From contig DATLGL010000047.1 in the NCBI GenBank assembly GCA_035540495.1, positions 41,769-105,768 on the forward strand: 64,000 nt of DNA, written 5' to 3'. Of this stretch, positions 8,882 to 17,724 are shown piece by piece. A model generated the notes under the pieces. That model did no database searches. It saw only the letters and a program-made list of their open reading frames with translations, and was not told where the DNA came from. A program made the translations under genes and the position numbers. The first letter of the stretch is position 1. The number at the start of each line of letters is the position of its first letter. Source of the stretch: DASVEG01 sp035540495. Its GTDB lineage: Bacteria > Actinomycetota > Acidimicrobiia > Acidimicrobiales > CADCTF01.

Positions 8882-9660
8882 AGGTTTACCTCGACGGTGC
8901 CTGAGTCCGGAGCGGCATCGCCGCCCGCTTGGGGCAGCAGGGTGTCTCGAGACGACCAGTCGAGGAAGGTGGAGAAACGGAAGCTCCGCTTCCCTCCGAC
9001 GCTCGACCAAGGGACCTCGAACATGACGCGCCTGGACCCGACGGCGAACGTGCCCGGATATCTCACGAACCCATCCGGCGTCTGGAGGTAGCCCGTCCAG
9101 CCGTTGATCCCTCCATCGGCGAACAGCTGGTAGTCGCTCTCGCGCTCATCCTTGCGATACATGTCGACGCCGACACCGAGAACTTCACGTTCCTTGAACG
9201 CCGGGAACGGCGCACCGACGTCGACGAGGACGCGGACGCCGGATCCGGTGTCGATGAAGGTGACGGACTGCACGTCTGCATACGACGGTGCTGCGCCCGA
9301 GGTGCCGCCGGGATCCGTCACGTGCGCGACCCGACGCTCTCCACGCGCTGTCGGAGCGGGTGGCGCTACAGGAGCAGTTGTCGGCGTGGGCGCGTTCACG
9401 ACAGTCGTGGCCACGGGAGAAGAGGTCGCAGCGGCGTCACTCCGCGGCGCTGCACGGGTCGGTGCCTCCGATGTGGTGGTGTCGGCAGGCGGTTCGATCG
9501 GGAGCCGCTCTGCCGGCACACCGAGGTCAGGTCGCCGCTCCTCGGTCGCGTCGCCCTTGTCGAGCGGTGACCGGCATCCAGCGAATCCAACCAGCATGAT
9601 CAGCGCGAGCAGGAGGCGCGACGAGGGCCGGGCTTTCGCCCGGCCCTTCGCTCGTATCAC
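8878..9660 (-). CDS. Putative lipoprotein with a C-terminal beta-rich domain
   Basis: Unrecognised secreted protein of about 260 residues. A charged N-region and hydrophobic stretch lead into the lipobox LVGFAGC. An Ala/Thr/Pro-rich linker of about 90 residues follows, then a domain of about 125 residues with many aromatic and glycine residues (VEVNL at the end). I place the start at the GTG at 9660 because it gives a positively charged n-region; the in-frame ATG at 9597 would leave only seven residues before the cysteine. No Shine-Dalgarno precedes the GTG, and a strong hairpin (9624-9647) falls inside the first codons, so the start is uncertain. Confidence 0.6.
   Translation of the reverse strand: MIRAKGRAKARPSSRLLLALIMLVGFAGCRSPLDKGDATEERRPDLGVPAERLPIEPPADTTTSEAPTRAAPRSDAAATSSPVATTVVNAPTPTTAPVAPPAPTARGERRVAHVTDPGGTSGAAPSYADVQSVTFIDTGSGVRVLVDVGAPFPAFKEREVLGVGVDMYRKDERESDYQLFADGGINGWTGYLQTPDGFVRYPGTFAVGSRRVMFEVPWSSVGGKRSFRFSTFLDWSSRDTLLPQAGGDAAPDSGTVEVNL
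9624..9647 (-). terminator. GC-rich hairpin with GAAA loop, probable terminator
   Basis: AGGGCCGGGC and GCCCGGCCCT form a perfect 10-base-pair stem around a TTTC loop, which reads GAAA on the minus strand. It begins about 23 bases after the stop of the secreted protein gene at 9671-10276. No T-run follows, which is common for actinobacterial terminators. It may overlap the start of the lipoprotein gene. Confidence 0.55.
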
Positions 9661-9670
9661 AACGGTGAAG

Positions 9671-10276
9671 CTACTTGCCGTTCTTGCCGTTGTCGCCGGC
9701 GCCATCACCGTCGGCGTCGTGCTTCCATCCGGCGCCGCCGCGCATGTCGTGCGGCACATTCACCTCGAACGAGCCCGCGCAGGTCGTCTCGACGTAAGTC
9801 TCGGGGTCCTGAGCGCCGTTCGTGAATTCCGCTTGGTAGTTCAGCGTGTACGTACGGCCGTCGCCTGCACCGGACCGCTCGGAACGGAGCTCCCCGACGA
9901 CGGTCGTTGCGTCCTCCTTCGCGTCGCCACCAACTGCGGTGGAGTCAACAGGCGTGTTGCCGCTGCCCGTGGCGTCGGCCGGCTCGTCGCTCACGATCTC
10001 CACAGTCAGCGACACGGTGTCGTTGTCGGCCGAGGCCGGATCTGCATCGGCTGCACTCACCGACACCGGCTGCATCTTGTGGTTCGGCGGCCAGAGATAC
10101 TCCGGCCCCCCGTAAGTGACCGTGCCGACGACTGCGCCGGTCGAGTCCTTGCACTCGTCAACGAGAGCAGTTGACTCGTACTTGTTGTTGAACGCCGGCC
10201 CGGCGATTCCGGCGCCGGCGAATGCCGTCGCGCCGAGAGCGCCGGCGGCGGCAAGGGCCGCGATTCGCAGCTTCAA
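9671..10276 (-). CDS. Secreted protein with WPPNHK motif
   Basis: A 201-residue exported protein: Lys and Arg at positions 2 and 4, then an alanine-rich hydrophobic stretch and a likely signal cleavage after about residue 26. The mature part contains EYLWPPNHKM followed by a beta-rich segment. This motif recurs in extracellular immunoglobulin-like modules of several bacterial groups. The C-terminus is rich in Gly, Asp and Asn. The TTG start at 10276 is supported by a strong AGGAGG eight bases upstream. No enzymatic residues are seen; a surface or matrix role is a guess. Confidence 0.8.
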   Translation of the reverse strand: MKLRIAALAAAGALGATAFAGAGIAGPAFNNKYESTALVDECKDSTGAVVGTVTYGGPEYLWPPNHKMQPVSVSAADADPASADNDTVSLTVEIVSDEPADATGSGNTPVDSTAVGGDAKEDATTVVGELRSERSGAGDGRTYTLNYQAEFTNGAQDPETYVETTCAGSFEVNVPHDMRGGAGWKHDADGDGAGDNGKNGK

Positions 10277-10430
10277 GTGAGTGTCCTCCTAATCGTGGCC
10301 CGGCCAGGGCCGGATCCCCCAGTGGTGTGACCCCGGTGACACATTCGCCGTCGAGGCGCTTCCTCCTGTCGTCCAACGACAGAAAATCGACTCGCCGCGT
10401 GGCCTTGTCGCAGCTAACTGAACCTGAACG

Positions 10431-10456
10431 GAAGGGCGCCCGCAGGGGCGCCCTTC
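10431..10456 (-). terminator. Terminator hairpin downstream of metH
   Basis: GAAGGGCGCCC and GGGCGCCCTTC form a perfect 11-base-pair stem with a four-base loop, starting 13 bases after the metH stop on the minus strand. The rest of the 193-base gap (10277-10469) holds the ribosome-binding site, and presumably the promoter, of the TTG-started gene at 10276; I see no other gene in it. Confidence 0.75.
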
Positions 10457-10469
10457 TTCGCGCTCGGAC

Positions 10470-13400
10470 TCAGGCGACGAAGTACTTCGCCTGGGGGTGG
10501 TGGCAGATGATCGCGGAGGTGGTCTGTTCCGGGTGGTACTGGTACGACGTCTCCTCGGAGCACGACACCCCGATCCGAGAGGCATCCAGCAGGCGAGCGA
10601 CCTTCTCGTTGTCCTCGAGATCGGGGCAGGCGGGGTAGCCCCACGAGTAGCGGCCGCCTCGGTACTGCTGGCGGAAGAGGCCTGCCAGCGAAGGCCCGTC
10701 CTCGTCGGCGAACCCCCACTCCTCACGGATGCGGCGGTGCCACATCTCGGCGAGCGCTTCCGTCATCTCGACGCCGAGCCCGTGGAGGAACAGGTAGTCC
10801 TGGTACCGATCCGCCGCACGCAGCTCCGCGGCCGCCTCCGTCACCGCCGGACCCATCGTGACGATGTGGAACGCGGCGTAGTCCACCTCGCCCGACGACA
10901 CGGGACGGAAGAAGTCGGCGATGCAGAGGTACGGCTCGACCGCCTGGCGGGGGAACGGGAACCGGGCGATCTCCACCTGTGAGTCGGGTGACTCCCAGAG
11001 GACGACGTCATCGCCGTCGGCGTTTGCGGGGTAGTAGCCGTAGACCACCTGTGGCACGAGCACACCCGCGGCCACGGCGGCCGACATCTGCTCGCGGAGC
11101 ACCGGACGGATGCGCTCCTTGAACGCGTCGTCCTTCTCGCCGATCGACTTGTCGGGCCGGAAGCCCCACTGGGTCCGGAAGAGCGCCGTCTCGTTCAGGT
11201 ATGCCGAGATGTCGTCGAGCGACAACCCGCGCACGACACGCGACCCCAGGAACGGCGGCTTGAATATCTCGTTGTCTTCGACGACGTCCGGCGAGCGAGC
11301 AGGCAGGTTCGACCGGTCGGCTCGAGCGCGCACAGAAGAAGCACGCTCCGGTAGATCACGCCCGCCGGGCGCACGCCCGAAGTCGGGATCCGCCTCGAGC
11401 CCGGCATCGGAGCGCTTGAGCTCCATCAGGCGGTCCATCGTGCGGAGCCCCTCGAACGCGTCCTTGCCGTAGAACAGCCGTCCCTCGTACACACCACGCA
11501 GATCGCGTTCGACGTAGGTGCGGGTGAGCGCCGCTCCGCCGAGGAGCACGGGCATCCCCATCGCGAGGCCGCGGGAGTTCAGCTCCTCCAGGTTGTCGCG
11601 CATGATCAGCGTCGACTTCACGAGCAGTCCGCTCATGCCGATGGCGTCGGCGCCGACCTCCATCGCCTTCTCGACCATCTCGGTGAGGGGCACCTTGATG
11701 CCGAGGTTGTAGACGGTGTAGCCGTTGTTCGTGAGGATGATGTCGACGAGGTTCTTGCCGATGTCGTGGACGTCGCCCTTCACCGTGGCGAGCACGATCT
11801 TCCCCTTGCCGCCGGCGTCGGCCTTCTCCATGTGCGGCTCGAGGAAGTTGACCGCCGTCTTCATCGTCTCGGCGGACTGCAGCACGAACGGCAATTGCAT
11901 CTCGCCCGAACCGAACAGATCACCGACCACCTTCATGCCTGCGAGCAGGTGGTCGTTGATGATCTGCAGCGGACGGATCCCCTCGTCCATCGCCTGCTGC
12001 AGGTCGAGCTCGATGCCGTCGCGGTCGCCGTCGATGATGCGCTGCTTCAGGCGTTCCTCGACGGGCCAGCCCGACCGGTCCTCCTTGACGGCGGCCGCCA
12101 CCTTCGCACCCTCGAACGCCTGCATCAGCGCCTCGAGCGGGTCGTAGCCATCTTCCGGACGGCGGCGGTCGTAGATGAGGTCACGGCAGATCTGGACGTG
12201 CTCCGGATCGATCCGGTTCAACGGCACGATCCGCGCGGGATGGACCATCGCGGCGTCGAGGCCGGCCTGCTGGGCCTCGTGGAGGAACACCGAGTTCAGG
12301 ACATGGCGCGCAGCGGGGTTGAGGCCGAACGAGATGTTCGACACGCCGAGCGACGTGTGCACGCCAGGCAGCTGCTCCTTGATGAGCCGGATGCCCTCGA
12401 TCGTCTCCGCGCCGTCGAGGCGCGACTCCTCCATGCCCGTCGTGATGGTGAGCGTGTTCGTGTCGAAGAACAGGTCTTCGGGCGGGATGCCATATCGCTC
12501 GACCGCGATGTCTCGCATCCGTCTAGCGATCTCGAGCTTGCGCTCGGCCGTCCGGGCCTGGCCGGTCTCGTCGATGCAGATGCAGACGACGGCGGCGCCG
12601 TAGTCGCGAGCGAGCGTCATGACCCGATCCCATCGGGTGCCCTCGCCCTCGCCGTCCTCGAGGTTCGCCGAGTTGAGGATCGCCTTCCCGCCGATCCACT
12701 GCAGGCCGGCCTCCAGCACCCACGGCTCCGTCGAGTCGAGCATCACGGGAACGGTGATCGCGGTCGCGAACCGACGGGCCAGTTCGTCCATGTCCTGGGT
12801 GCCGTCTCGGCCGACGTAGTCGACGCAGAGGTCGAGCACGTGCGCGCCCTCGCGCACCTGGTCGTTGCCGATGCGGACGCAGGTGTCCCAGTCCTCGGCG
12901 AGCATCGCCTCGCGGAAGAGCTTCGAGCCGTTCGCGTTGCAGCGCTCACCGACGGACAGGTACGACGGCGACTGGTCGTAAGCGACGTGGCTGTAGATCG
13001 ACGCCACACCAGGCTCCGGCGTCGCCGTTCGAGCAGCGGGCGTCAGGTCGCGGCAGACCTCGACCACCCGGGCGAGGTGCTCGGGTGTGGTGCCGCAGCA
13101 CCCGCCGACGACCGACACGCCGAACTCGGTGATGAATCGGGCGTGATGCTCGGCGAGCTCGTCCGGCGTCAGGTCGTAGTGCTCGCGGCCGTCGACGACC
13201 GACGGCAGCCCGGCGTTCGGGAGCACCGAGATCGGCACCGGCGACTGCTGCGACAGATGGCGGAGATGCTCGCTCATCTCCTGCGGACCGGTCGCGCAGT
13301 TCAGCCCGACCACGTCCGGGCGCAGAGCGAGCATGGCCGTCAGCGCGGCTCCCACCTCGCTGCCGACCAGCATCCGCCCGGTGAGCTCAATCGTCACCTG

Positions 13401-13967
13401 GGTCTGGATCGGCACCTCTCGTCCGACCGCGCGCATCGCCCGCCGAGCGCCGATGACCGCGGCCTTGAGCGTCAACAGGTCTTGGTACGTCTCGAAGAGG
13501 AGGACGTCGACGCCGCCGAGGATGAGCCCACGAGCCTGCACCTCGAAGGCGTCACGCAGCTCGCCGAAGCGGATGTGACCCAGCGACGGGAGCTTGGTGC
13601 CCGGGCCGATCGACCCGGCGACGAAGCGAGGCCGCCCCGGCTGCGAGTACGACGACGCCACTTCACGGGCGATCTCCGCGGCACGACGGTTGAGCTCCTC
13701 GGCCCGATCGGCGATGCCGTACTCGGCGAGGGTGATGGGCGACGCGCCGAACGAGTTCGTCTCGACGATGTCGGAGCCGACCTCGAAGAACGAGCGGTGG
13801 AGGTCGGCGATGATGTCCGGCCGCACCGCGCAGATCATCTCCGGGCAACCTTCGAACTCGGGGCCGCCGTAGTCGTCGACGGTGAGGCCCCTCCTGAACA
13901 GGTTCGTCCCCGTCGCGCCGTCGAAGATGACGACGCGCTCGCGGACAGCTTCGAGGTAGCCGGACAT
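10470..13967 (-). CDS. metH: Cobalamin-dependent methionine synthase
   Basis: Transfers the methyl group of 5-methyltetrahydrofolate through methylcobalamin to homocysteine. All four modules are present in 1165 residues: the homocysteine domain with the zinc-ligand motif GGCCGTTPEH near residue 290, the pterin domain (about 330-600), the B12 domain with DVHDIGKNL near 732, and a C-terminal reactivation domain (about 870-1165) with RYSWGYPACPDL. I prefer the ATG at 13967 to the upstream TTG at 13997 because a TAGACT box lies 7 bases before it. It is divergent from the ABC-F gene. No cobalamin riboswitch fits in the short gap. Confidence 0.96.
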   Translation of the reverse strand: MSGYLEAVRERVVIFDGATGTNLFRRGLTVDDYGGPEFEGCPEMICAVRPDIIADLHRSFFEVGSDIVETNSFGASPITLAEYGIADRAEELNRRAAEIAREVASSYSQPGRPRFVAGSIGPGTKLPSLGHIRFGELRDAFEVQARGLILGGVDVLLFETYQDLLTLKAAVIGARRAMRAVGREVPIQTQVTIELTGRMLVGSEVGAALTAMLALRPDVVGLNCATGPQEMSEHLRHLSQQSPVPISVLPNAGLPSVVDGREHYDLTPDELAEHHARFITEFGVSVVGGCCGTTPEHLARVVEVCRDLTPAARTATPEPGVASIYSHVAYDQSPSYLSVGERCNANGSKLFREAMLAEDWDTCVRIGNDQVREGAHVLDLCVDYVGRDGTQDMDELARRFATAITVPVMLDSTEPWVLEAGLQWIGGKAILNSANLEDGEGEGTRWDRVMTLARDYGAAVVCICIDETGQARTAERKLEIARRMRDIAVERYGIPPEDLFFDTNTLTITTGMEESRLDGAETIEGIRLIKEQLPGVHTSLGVSNISFGLNPAARHVLNSVFLHEAQQAGLDAAMVHPARIVPLNRIDPEHVQICRDLIYDRRRPEDGYDPLEALMQAFEGAKVAAAVKEDRSGWPVEERLKQRIIDGDRDGIELDLQQAMDEGIRPLQIINDHLLAGMKVVGDLFGSGEMQLPFVLQSAETMKTAVNFLEPHMEKADAGGKGKIVLATVKGDVHDIGKNLVDIILTNNGYTVYNLGIKVPLTEMVEKAMEVGADAIGMSGLLVKSTLIMRDNLEELNSRGLAMGMPVLLGGAALTRTYVERDLRGVYEGRLFYGKDAFEGLRTMDRLMELKRSDAGLEADPDFGRAPGGRDLPERASSVRARADRSNLPARSPDVVEDNEIFKPPFLGSRVVRGLSLDDISAYLNETALFRTQWGFRPDKSIGEKDDAFKERIRPVLREQMSAAVAAGVLVPQVVYGYYPANADGDDVVLWESPDSQVEIARFPFPRQAVEPYLCIADFFRPVSSGEVDYAAFHIVTMGPAVTEAAAELRAADRYQDYLFLHGLGVEMTEALAEMWHRRIREEWGFADEDGPSLAGLFRQQYRGGRYSWGYPACPDLEDNEKVARLLDASRIGVSCSEETSYQYHPEQTTSAIICHHPQAKYFVA

Positions 13968-13974
13968 CTCGGAA

Positions 13975-13980
13975 AGTCTA
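13975..13980 (-). promoter_or_regulatory. Candidate -10 box (TAGACT) of metH
   Basis: On the minus strand TAGACT ends 7 bases before the metH ATG at 13967. This matches the TAnnnT spacing seen at other unit starts here and supports the shorter metH start with a leaderless transcript. Confidence 0.35.
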
Positions 13981-14020
13981 CGGGCGCCTTGGAACAACGC
14001 CTCTACGGTTAACGGGCGCC

Positions 14021-15667
14021 ATGACCCTCACTGCCCGCAACATCTCGAAGTCGTACGGCGGGCAGCTCGTCCTCGACGACGTGTCGGTGACGATCGGTCC
14101 CCGCAGCCGCATCGGGCTCGTGGGTCCGAACGGGATCGGGAAGTCGACGCTGCTCCGCATCCTCGCCGGTCTCGAAGACGCCGACGGCGGGTCGATCGAG
14201 CGTTCCCCGAAGACGCTCACCGTCGGCTGGCTTCCACAAGAGGTCGAGCCGCGTGAGCAGGAGACGTTGCAGGACTACCTCGCCCGCCGGACGGGAGTCG
14301 CCGAGGCCGAGGCCGAGCTCGACCGCCTCACGAAGGCGCTCGAGACCGACCCCGGCGCGATCGACGCGTACACCGACGCGCTCGACCGGTTCCTCGCACT
14401 CGGGGGCGACGACCTCCACGCCCGTGCCGCCGAGGTGTGCGAGGACCTCGACCTCCCGGCCGATCGACTCGGCGTGGAGGTGTCGGCACTGAGCGGCGGG
14501 CAGCAGGCCAGGGCGGCGCTGGCCGCGATCCTGCTGTCTCGTTACGACGTGTTCCTCCTCGACGAGCCGACGAACAACCTCGACTTCGACGGGCTCCAGC
14601 GCCTCGAGCAGTTCCTCGCAGGTCTCGGCGGCGGCGTGTTGACCGTGTCGCACGACCGCGCCTTCCTCGACCGTGCCGTCGAGCGGGTGATCGAGCTGCA
14701 GGAGGAGAGCCATCGCGCGGTGGAGTACGCCGGCGGTTGGAGCGACTACGTCGCCCAGCGCGACCTGGCCCGCCAGCAGCAGTACGAGGCCTTCGACACC
14801 TACCGCAGCGAGAAGCAACGGCTCACGGAGCGGCTGCGCGAGCAGAAGTCGTGGGCGGTCAGCGGCGTCGCCAAGGAGAAGAAGCGCAAGGAGACGCAGA
14901 AGGAGAAGATGGCCGCCGACTTCCGGATCAACCGAACCGAGAAGCAGGCGGGCAAGGTGAAGATCACCGAGAAGCGCCTCCAGCGGCTCGAGGCCGTCGA
15001 CAAGCCGTGGGAGGGCTGGCAGCTGCGTCTGCAGCTGACCCCGGATGCTCGCAGCGGTGACGTCGTCGCCCGCCTCGATGCCGCGGTGGTCCGACTCGAG
15101 AACTCGGGTAGCGAGTTCACGCTCGGCCCGGTCGACCTCGAGATCGGATGGGCGGAGCGGGTGGCTCTCCTCGGCGCGAACGGGAGCGGCAAGACGACCC
15201 TGCTGCGGGCGCTGTTGGGGGAGGTTCCGCTCGCGAGCGGCAACCGCTACCTCGGCCCGGGCGTCCGTCCCGGGCGGCTCGACCAGGAGCGGGGGCTGTT
15301 CGACACCGACGAGCCCGTCCTCGCGGCGTTCCAGCGGGAGGCGTCGATCCCGGCCATCAGCGAAGCGAGGGCGCTGCTCGCGAAGTTCGGGCTCGGCGCG
15401 CAACACGTCGACCGGGCGGGCGGAAGGCTGAGCCCGGGCGAGCGAACGAGGGCGCTGCTCGCGACGCTCATGGCGACCGGCGTGAACTGCCTCGTGCTCG
15501 ACGAGCCGACGAACCACCTCGACCTCGCAGCCATCGAGGAGCTCGAGCGGGCACTCGACGGCTACGACGGCACGCTCCTGCTGGTGACGCACGACCGGCG
15601 CTTCCTCGACGCGGTCGAGGTCGATCGCGTGCTCGAGGTGGAGGCCGGTAGGGTCACCGAGCGGTGA
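14021..15667 (+). CDS. ABC-F family ATPase
   Basis: A soluble protein of 548 residues with two ATP-binding cassettes and no membrane domain, the layout of ABC-F translation factors. Cassette 1 has Walker A GPNGIGKST (about residue 36), signature LSGGQQAR and Walker B FLLDEPTNNLD. Cassette 2 has GANGSGKTT (about 385), LSPGERTRA and LVLDEPTNHLD. The linker between them is long, charged and helical (about 240-320, many Lys/Glu/Arg), as in ribosome-binding members. It could be housekeeping or give antibiotic protection; the sequence does not decide. Its stop overlaps the next start by 4 bases. Confidence 0.93.
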   Translation: MTLTARNISKSYGGQLVLDDVSVTIGPRSRIGLVGPNGIGKSTLLRILAGLEDADGGSIERSPKTLTVGWLPQEVEPREQETLQDYLARRTGVAEAEAELDRLTKALETDPGAIDAYTDALDRFLALGGDDLHARAAEVCEDLDLPADRLGVEVSALSGGQQARAALAAILLSRYDVFLLDEPTNNLDFDGLQRLEQFLAGLGGGVLTVSHDRAFLDRAVERVIELQEESHRAVEYAGGWSDYVAQRDLARQQQYEAFDTYRSEKQRLTERLREQKSWAVSGVAKEKKRKETQKEKMAADFRINRTEKQAGKVKITEKRLQRLEAVDKPWEGWQLRLQLTPDARSGDVVARLDAAVVRLENSGSEFTLGPVDLEIGWAERVALLGANGSGKTTLLRALLGEVPLASGNRYLGPGVRPGRLDQERGLFDTDEPVLAAFQREASIPAISEARALLAKFGLGAQHVDRAGGRLSPGERTRALLATLMATGVNCLVLDEPTNHLDLAAIEELERALDGYDGTLLLVTHDRRFLDAVEVDRVLEVEAGRVTER

Positions 15668-16212
15668 CCCGCGAGAGCTTCTACACGAAGAAGGGCGACG
15701 ACGGATCGACCGGCCTGCTCTACGGCGGCCGGGTCCGCAAGGACTCCGACGCCCCCGAGGCCTACGGCGCGGTCGACGAGGCCCAGGCCGCCATCGGCGC
15801 CGCTCGGGCAGAAGCCGAGCGCGGATCGGAGCTCGACCGCATCCTCCTCGATGTCGAGCGCGACCTCTACGTCCTCATGGCCGAGCTGGCGACGCTGGCG
15901 GAGAACCGGTCGAAGCTCACGCCGGGCTCCACCCTCGTCACCCAGGAGATGGTGGACGAGATCGGCCGCCGCACCGACCAGCTGTCGGAGCGCTTCGAGA
16001 TGCCCGATGGGTTCGTCCTTCCCGGCCAGAACCGCGTCTCGGCGTCGCTCGAGGTCGCCCGCACCGTGGTGCGCCGTGCCGAGCGGCGCGCCGTCAGCGT
16101 CGCGGCCGCAGACTCCTTCGTCATCCCGTACCTGAACCGCCTCTCCAGCCTGCTGTGGGCCGCCGCCCGCTGGCAGGAGGGCGACTTCGTGAGCGCGAAA
16201 AGGAACGACTGA
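15664..16212 (+). CDS. PduO-type cob(I)alamin adenosyltransferase
   Basis: Transfers adenosyl from ATP to cob(I)alamin to give adenosylcobalamin. The 182-residue protein shows the three PduO-type signatures: TKKGDDGSTGLLYGGRVRKDS-like N-terminus, RTVVRRAERR and YLNRLSSLLW. The likely client in this window is the methylmalonyl-CoA mutase at 31843; metH, nearby, uses methylcobalamin instead. It is translationally coupled to the genes on both sides (GTGA and TGATG overlaps). Confidence 0.94.
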   Translation: MTRESFYTKKGDDGSTGLLYGGRVRKDSDAPEAYGAVDEAQAAIGAARAEAERGSELDRILLDVERDLYVLMAELATLAENRSKLTPGSTLVTQEMVDEIGRRTDQLSERFEMPDGFVLPGQNRVSASLEVARTVVRRAERRAVSVAAADSFVIPYLNRLSSLLWAAARWQEGDFVSAKRND

Positions 16213-17678
16213 TGCCCATCACCTTCTCGACGTCACGCGACGTTCCCGACGACGCGCCCGTCTTGGCCATTCCGGTCTTCGCCGACGGCACGGTGCCGGC
16301 CGGCTCGCCGGCGGAGCTCGACAACGACTTCCTCGCCGCCCGCGACTTCCAGGGCAAGGTCGGCCAGACGCTGCCGCTGCTGGCAGACGACGGCACGACG
16401 ATCCTCGCCGTCGGTGTCGGCGCGGCGGGCGAGGTCGACGACGACGTCCTCCGCCGCGCCGCGCACGCGGCCGTCAGGAACGCCGGCAAGGCGAACGTCG
16501 TCGCCATGACGCTGCTCGACGCCGCTCCAGGCGACGCCGATCGCGGACGTGCCGCTCAGGCGATCGCGGAAGGCGCGTCCCTCGGCACCTACAAGTTCAC
16601 GACCTACAAGAGCGACGCGAAGCGATCGAGCGTCGAGCGGGTCGTGCTCGTCACGCGCGCCGGCAACCACGTCCAGCGCGGTCTCGATCGCGGCTCCGCG
16701 ATCGCGTCCGCCGTCGCGTTGGCGCGAGACCTGATCAACGAACCGCCCGGCGCCATGACGCCGCGACGGATGGAGGAGGTCGCTCGCGCGGTCGCCGCTG
16801 AAGGCGGGCTCACCGTCGACGTGTGGGACGAGGAGCGGATCGCCGCTGACGGTCTCGGCGGCCTCGCCGGCGTCGCGGCCGGGTCGGACGAACCGGCGCG
16901 CCTCATCCAGCTGACGTACGACCCGCCTGGCGCCCGCGGAACGCTCGCCCTCGTCGGCAAGGGCATCACCTTCGATTCCGGCGGCCTCTCGATCAAGACC
17001 GGCGAGGGGATGATGACGATGAAGTGCGACATGTCCGGCGCGGCCGCGGTGATCGCCGCCATGGCCGCGATCCCGGCCGTCGCGCCGAAGGTCCGCGTGC
17101 TGGCGTTCGCCGCGTGCACCGAGAACCTGCCGAGCGGCAAGGCGATGAAGCCCGGCGACGTGCTCAAGATCCGCAACGGCAAGACCGTCGAGGTGCTCAA
17201 CACGGACGCAGAGGGACGTCTGGTGCTCGCCGACGCCCTCTCGCTCGCGGTCGAGCAATCGCCCGATGGCATCGTCGACCTCGCCACCCTCACCGGCGCG
17301 ATGAGCGTCGCCCTCGGACGCGACATCGCGGGGCTCTTCTCGAACGACGACGACCTCGCCGATCAGGTCGGAGCGGCTGCGGAACGAGCCGGAGAGCCGA
17401 TGTGGCGCATGCCGCTCGCGAAGCGGTACCGGAAGCAGATCGACTCCGAGGTCGCCGACATCAAGAACATCGGCGCGGCCGGCCAGGCGGGGTCGATCAC
17501 GGCCGCGCTGTTCCTCGAGGAGTTCGTCGGCGACGTGCCATGGGTCCACCTCGACATCGCGGGGCCCGCCTTCCGCGCCGACGAGGACGGCTACCTCCCG
17601 AAGGGCGGCACCGGCTACGGCGTTCGCACGCTCGTCGACCTCGTCGCGAACTACCGGAAGCCGTCGCGCCGCCGCTGA
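16212..17678 (+). CDS. pepA: Leucyl aminopeptidase (M17)
   Basis: A cytosolic metallo-aminopeptidase of 488 residues. The catalytic domain carries GKGITFDSGGLSIK (metal-ligand Asp and catalytic Lys), MKCDMSGAAAV and the signature NTDAEGRLVLADAL with its catalytic Arg. The N-terminal macro-like domain covers about the first 160 residues. I chose the ATG at 16212, which overlaps the adenosyltransferase stop; a longer frame from 16155 would only add residues read from inside that gene. Confidence 0.95.
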   Translation: MPITFSTSRDVPDDAPVLAIPVFADGTVPAGSPAELDNDFLAARDFQGKVGQTLPLLADDGTTILAVGVGAAGEVDDDVLRRAAHAAVRNAGKANVVAMTLLDAAPGDADRGRAAQAIAEGASLGTYKFTTYKSDAKRSSVERVVLVTRAGNHVQRGLDRGSAIASAVALARDLINEPPGAMTPRRMEEVARAVAAEGGLTVDVWDEERIAADGLGGLAGVAAGSDEPARLIQLTYDPPGARGTLALVGKGITFDSGGLSIKTGEGMMTMKCDMSGAAAVIAAMAAIPAVAPKVRVLAFAACTENLPSGKAMKPGDVLKIRNGKTVEVLNTDAEGRLVLADALSLAVEQSPDGIVDLATLTGAMSVALGRDIAGLFSNDDDLADQVGAAAERAGEPMWRMPLAKRYRKQIDSEVADIKNIGAAGQAGSITAALFLEEFVGDVPWVHLDIAGPAFRADEDGYLPKGGTGYGVRTLVDLVANYRKPSRRR

Positions 17679-17710
17679 GCGCGCGCCGCGTCACCGGTCG
17701 CTGCCGTCTG

Positions 17711-17716
17711 TAGGGT
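17711..17716 (+). promoter_or_regulatory. Candidate -10 box (TAGGGT) of the MauE operon
   Basis: TAGGGT ends 5 bases before the GTG at 17722 and 8 bases before the ATG at 17725. The same hexamer occurs before the starts at 29301 and 35555. It would start a near-leaderless transcript for the operon running to 22242. Confidence 0.4.
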
Positions 17717-17724
17717 CGACGGTG

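Noticed and set aside
11766..14012. 748-codon open frame opposite metH
   Set aside because: Antisense shadow of metH with no recognisable domain and no proper start context.
13968..14020. Cobalamin riboswitch controlling metH
   Set aside because: The gap between the divergent starts is about 50 bases, far too short for that element.
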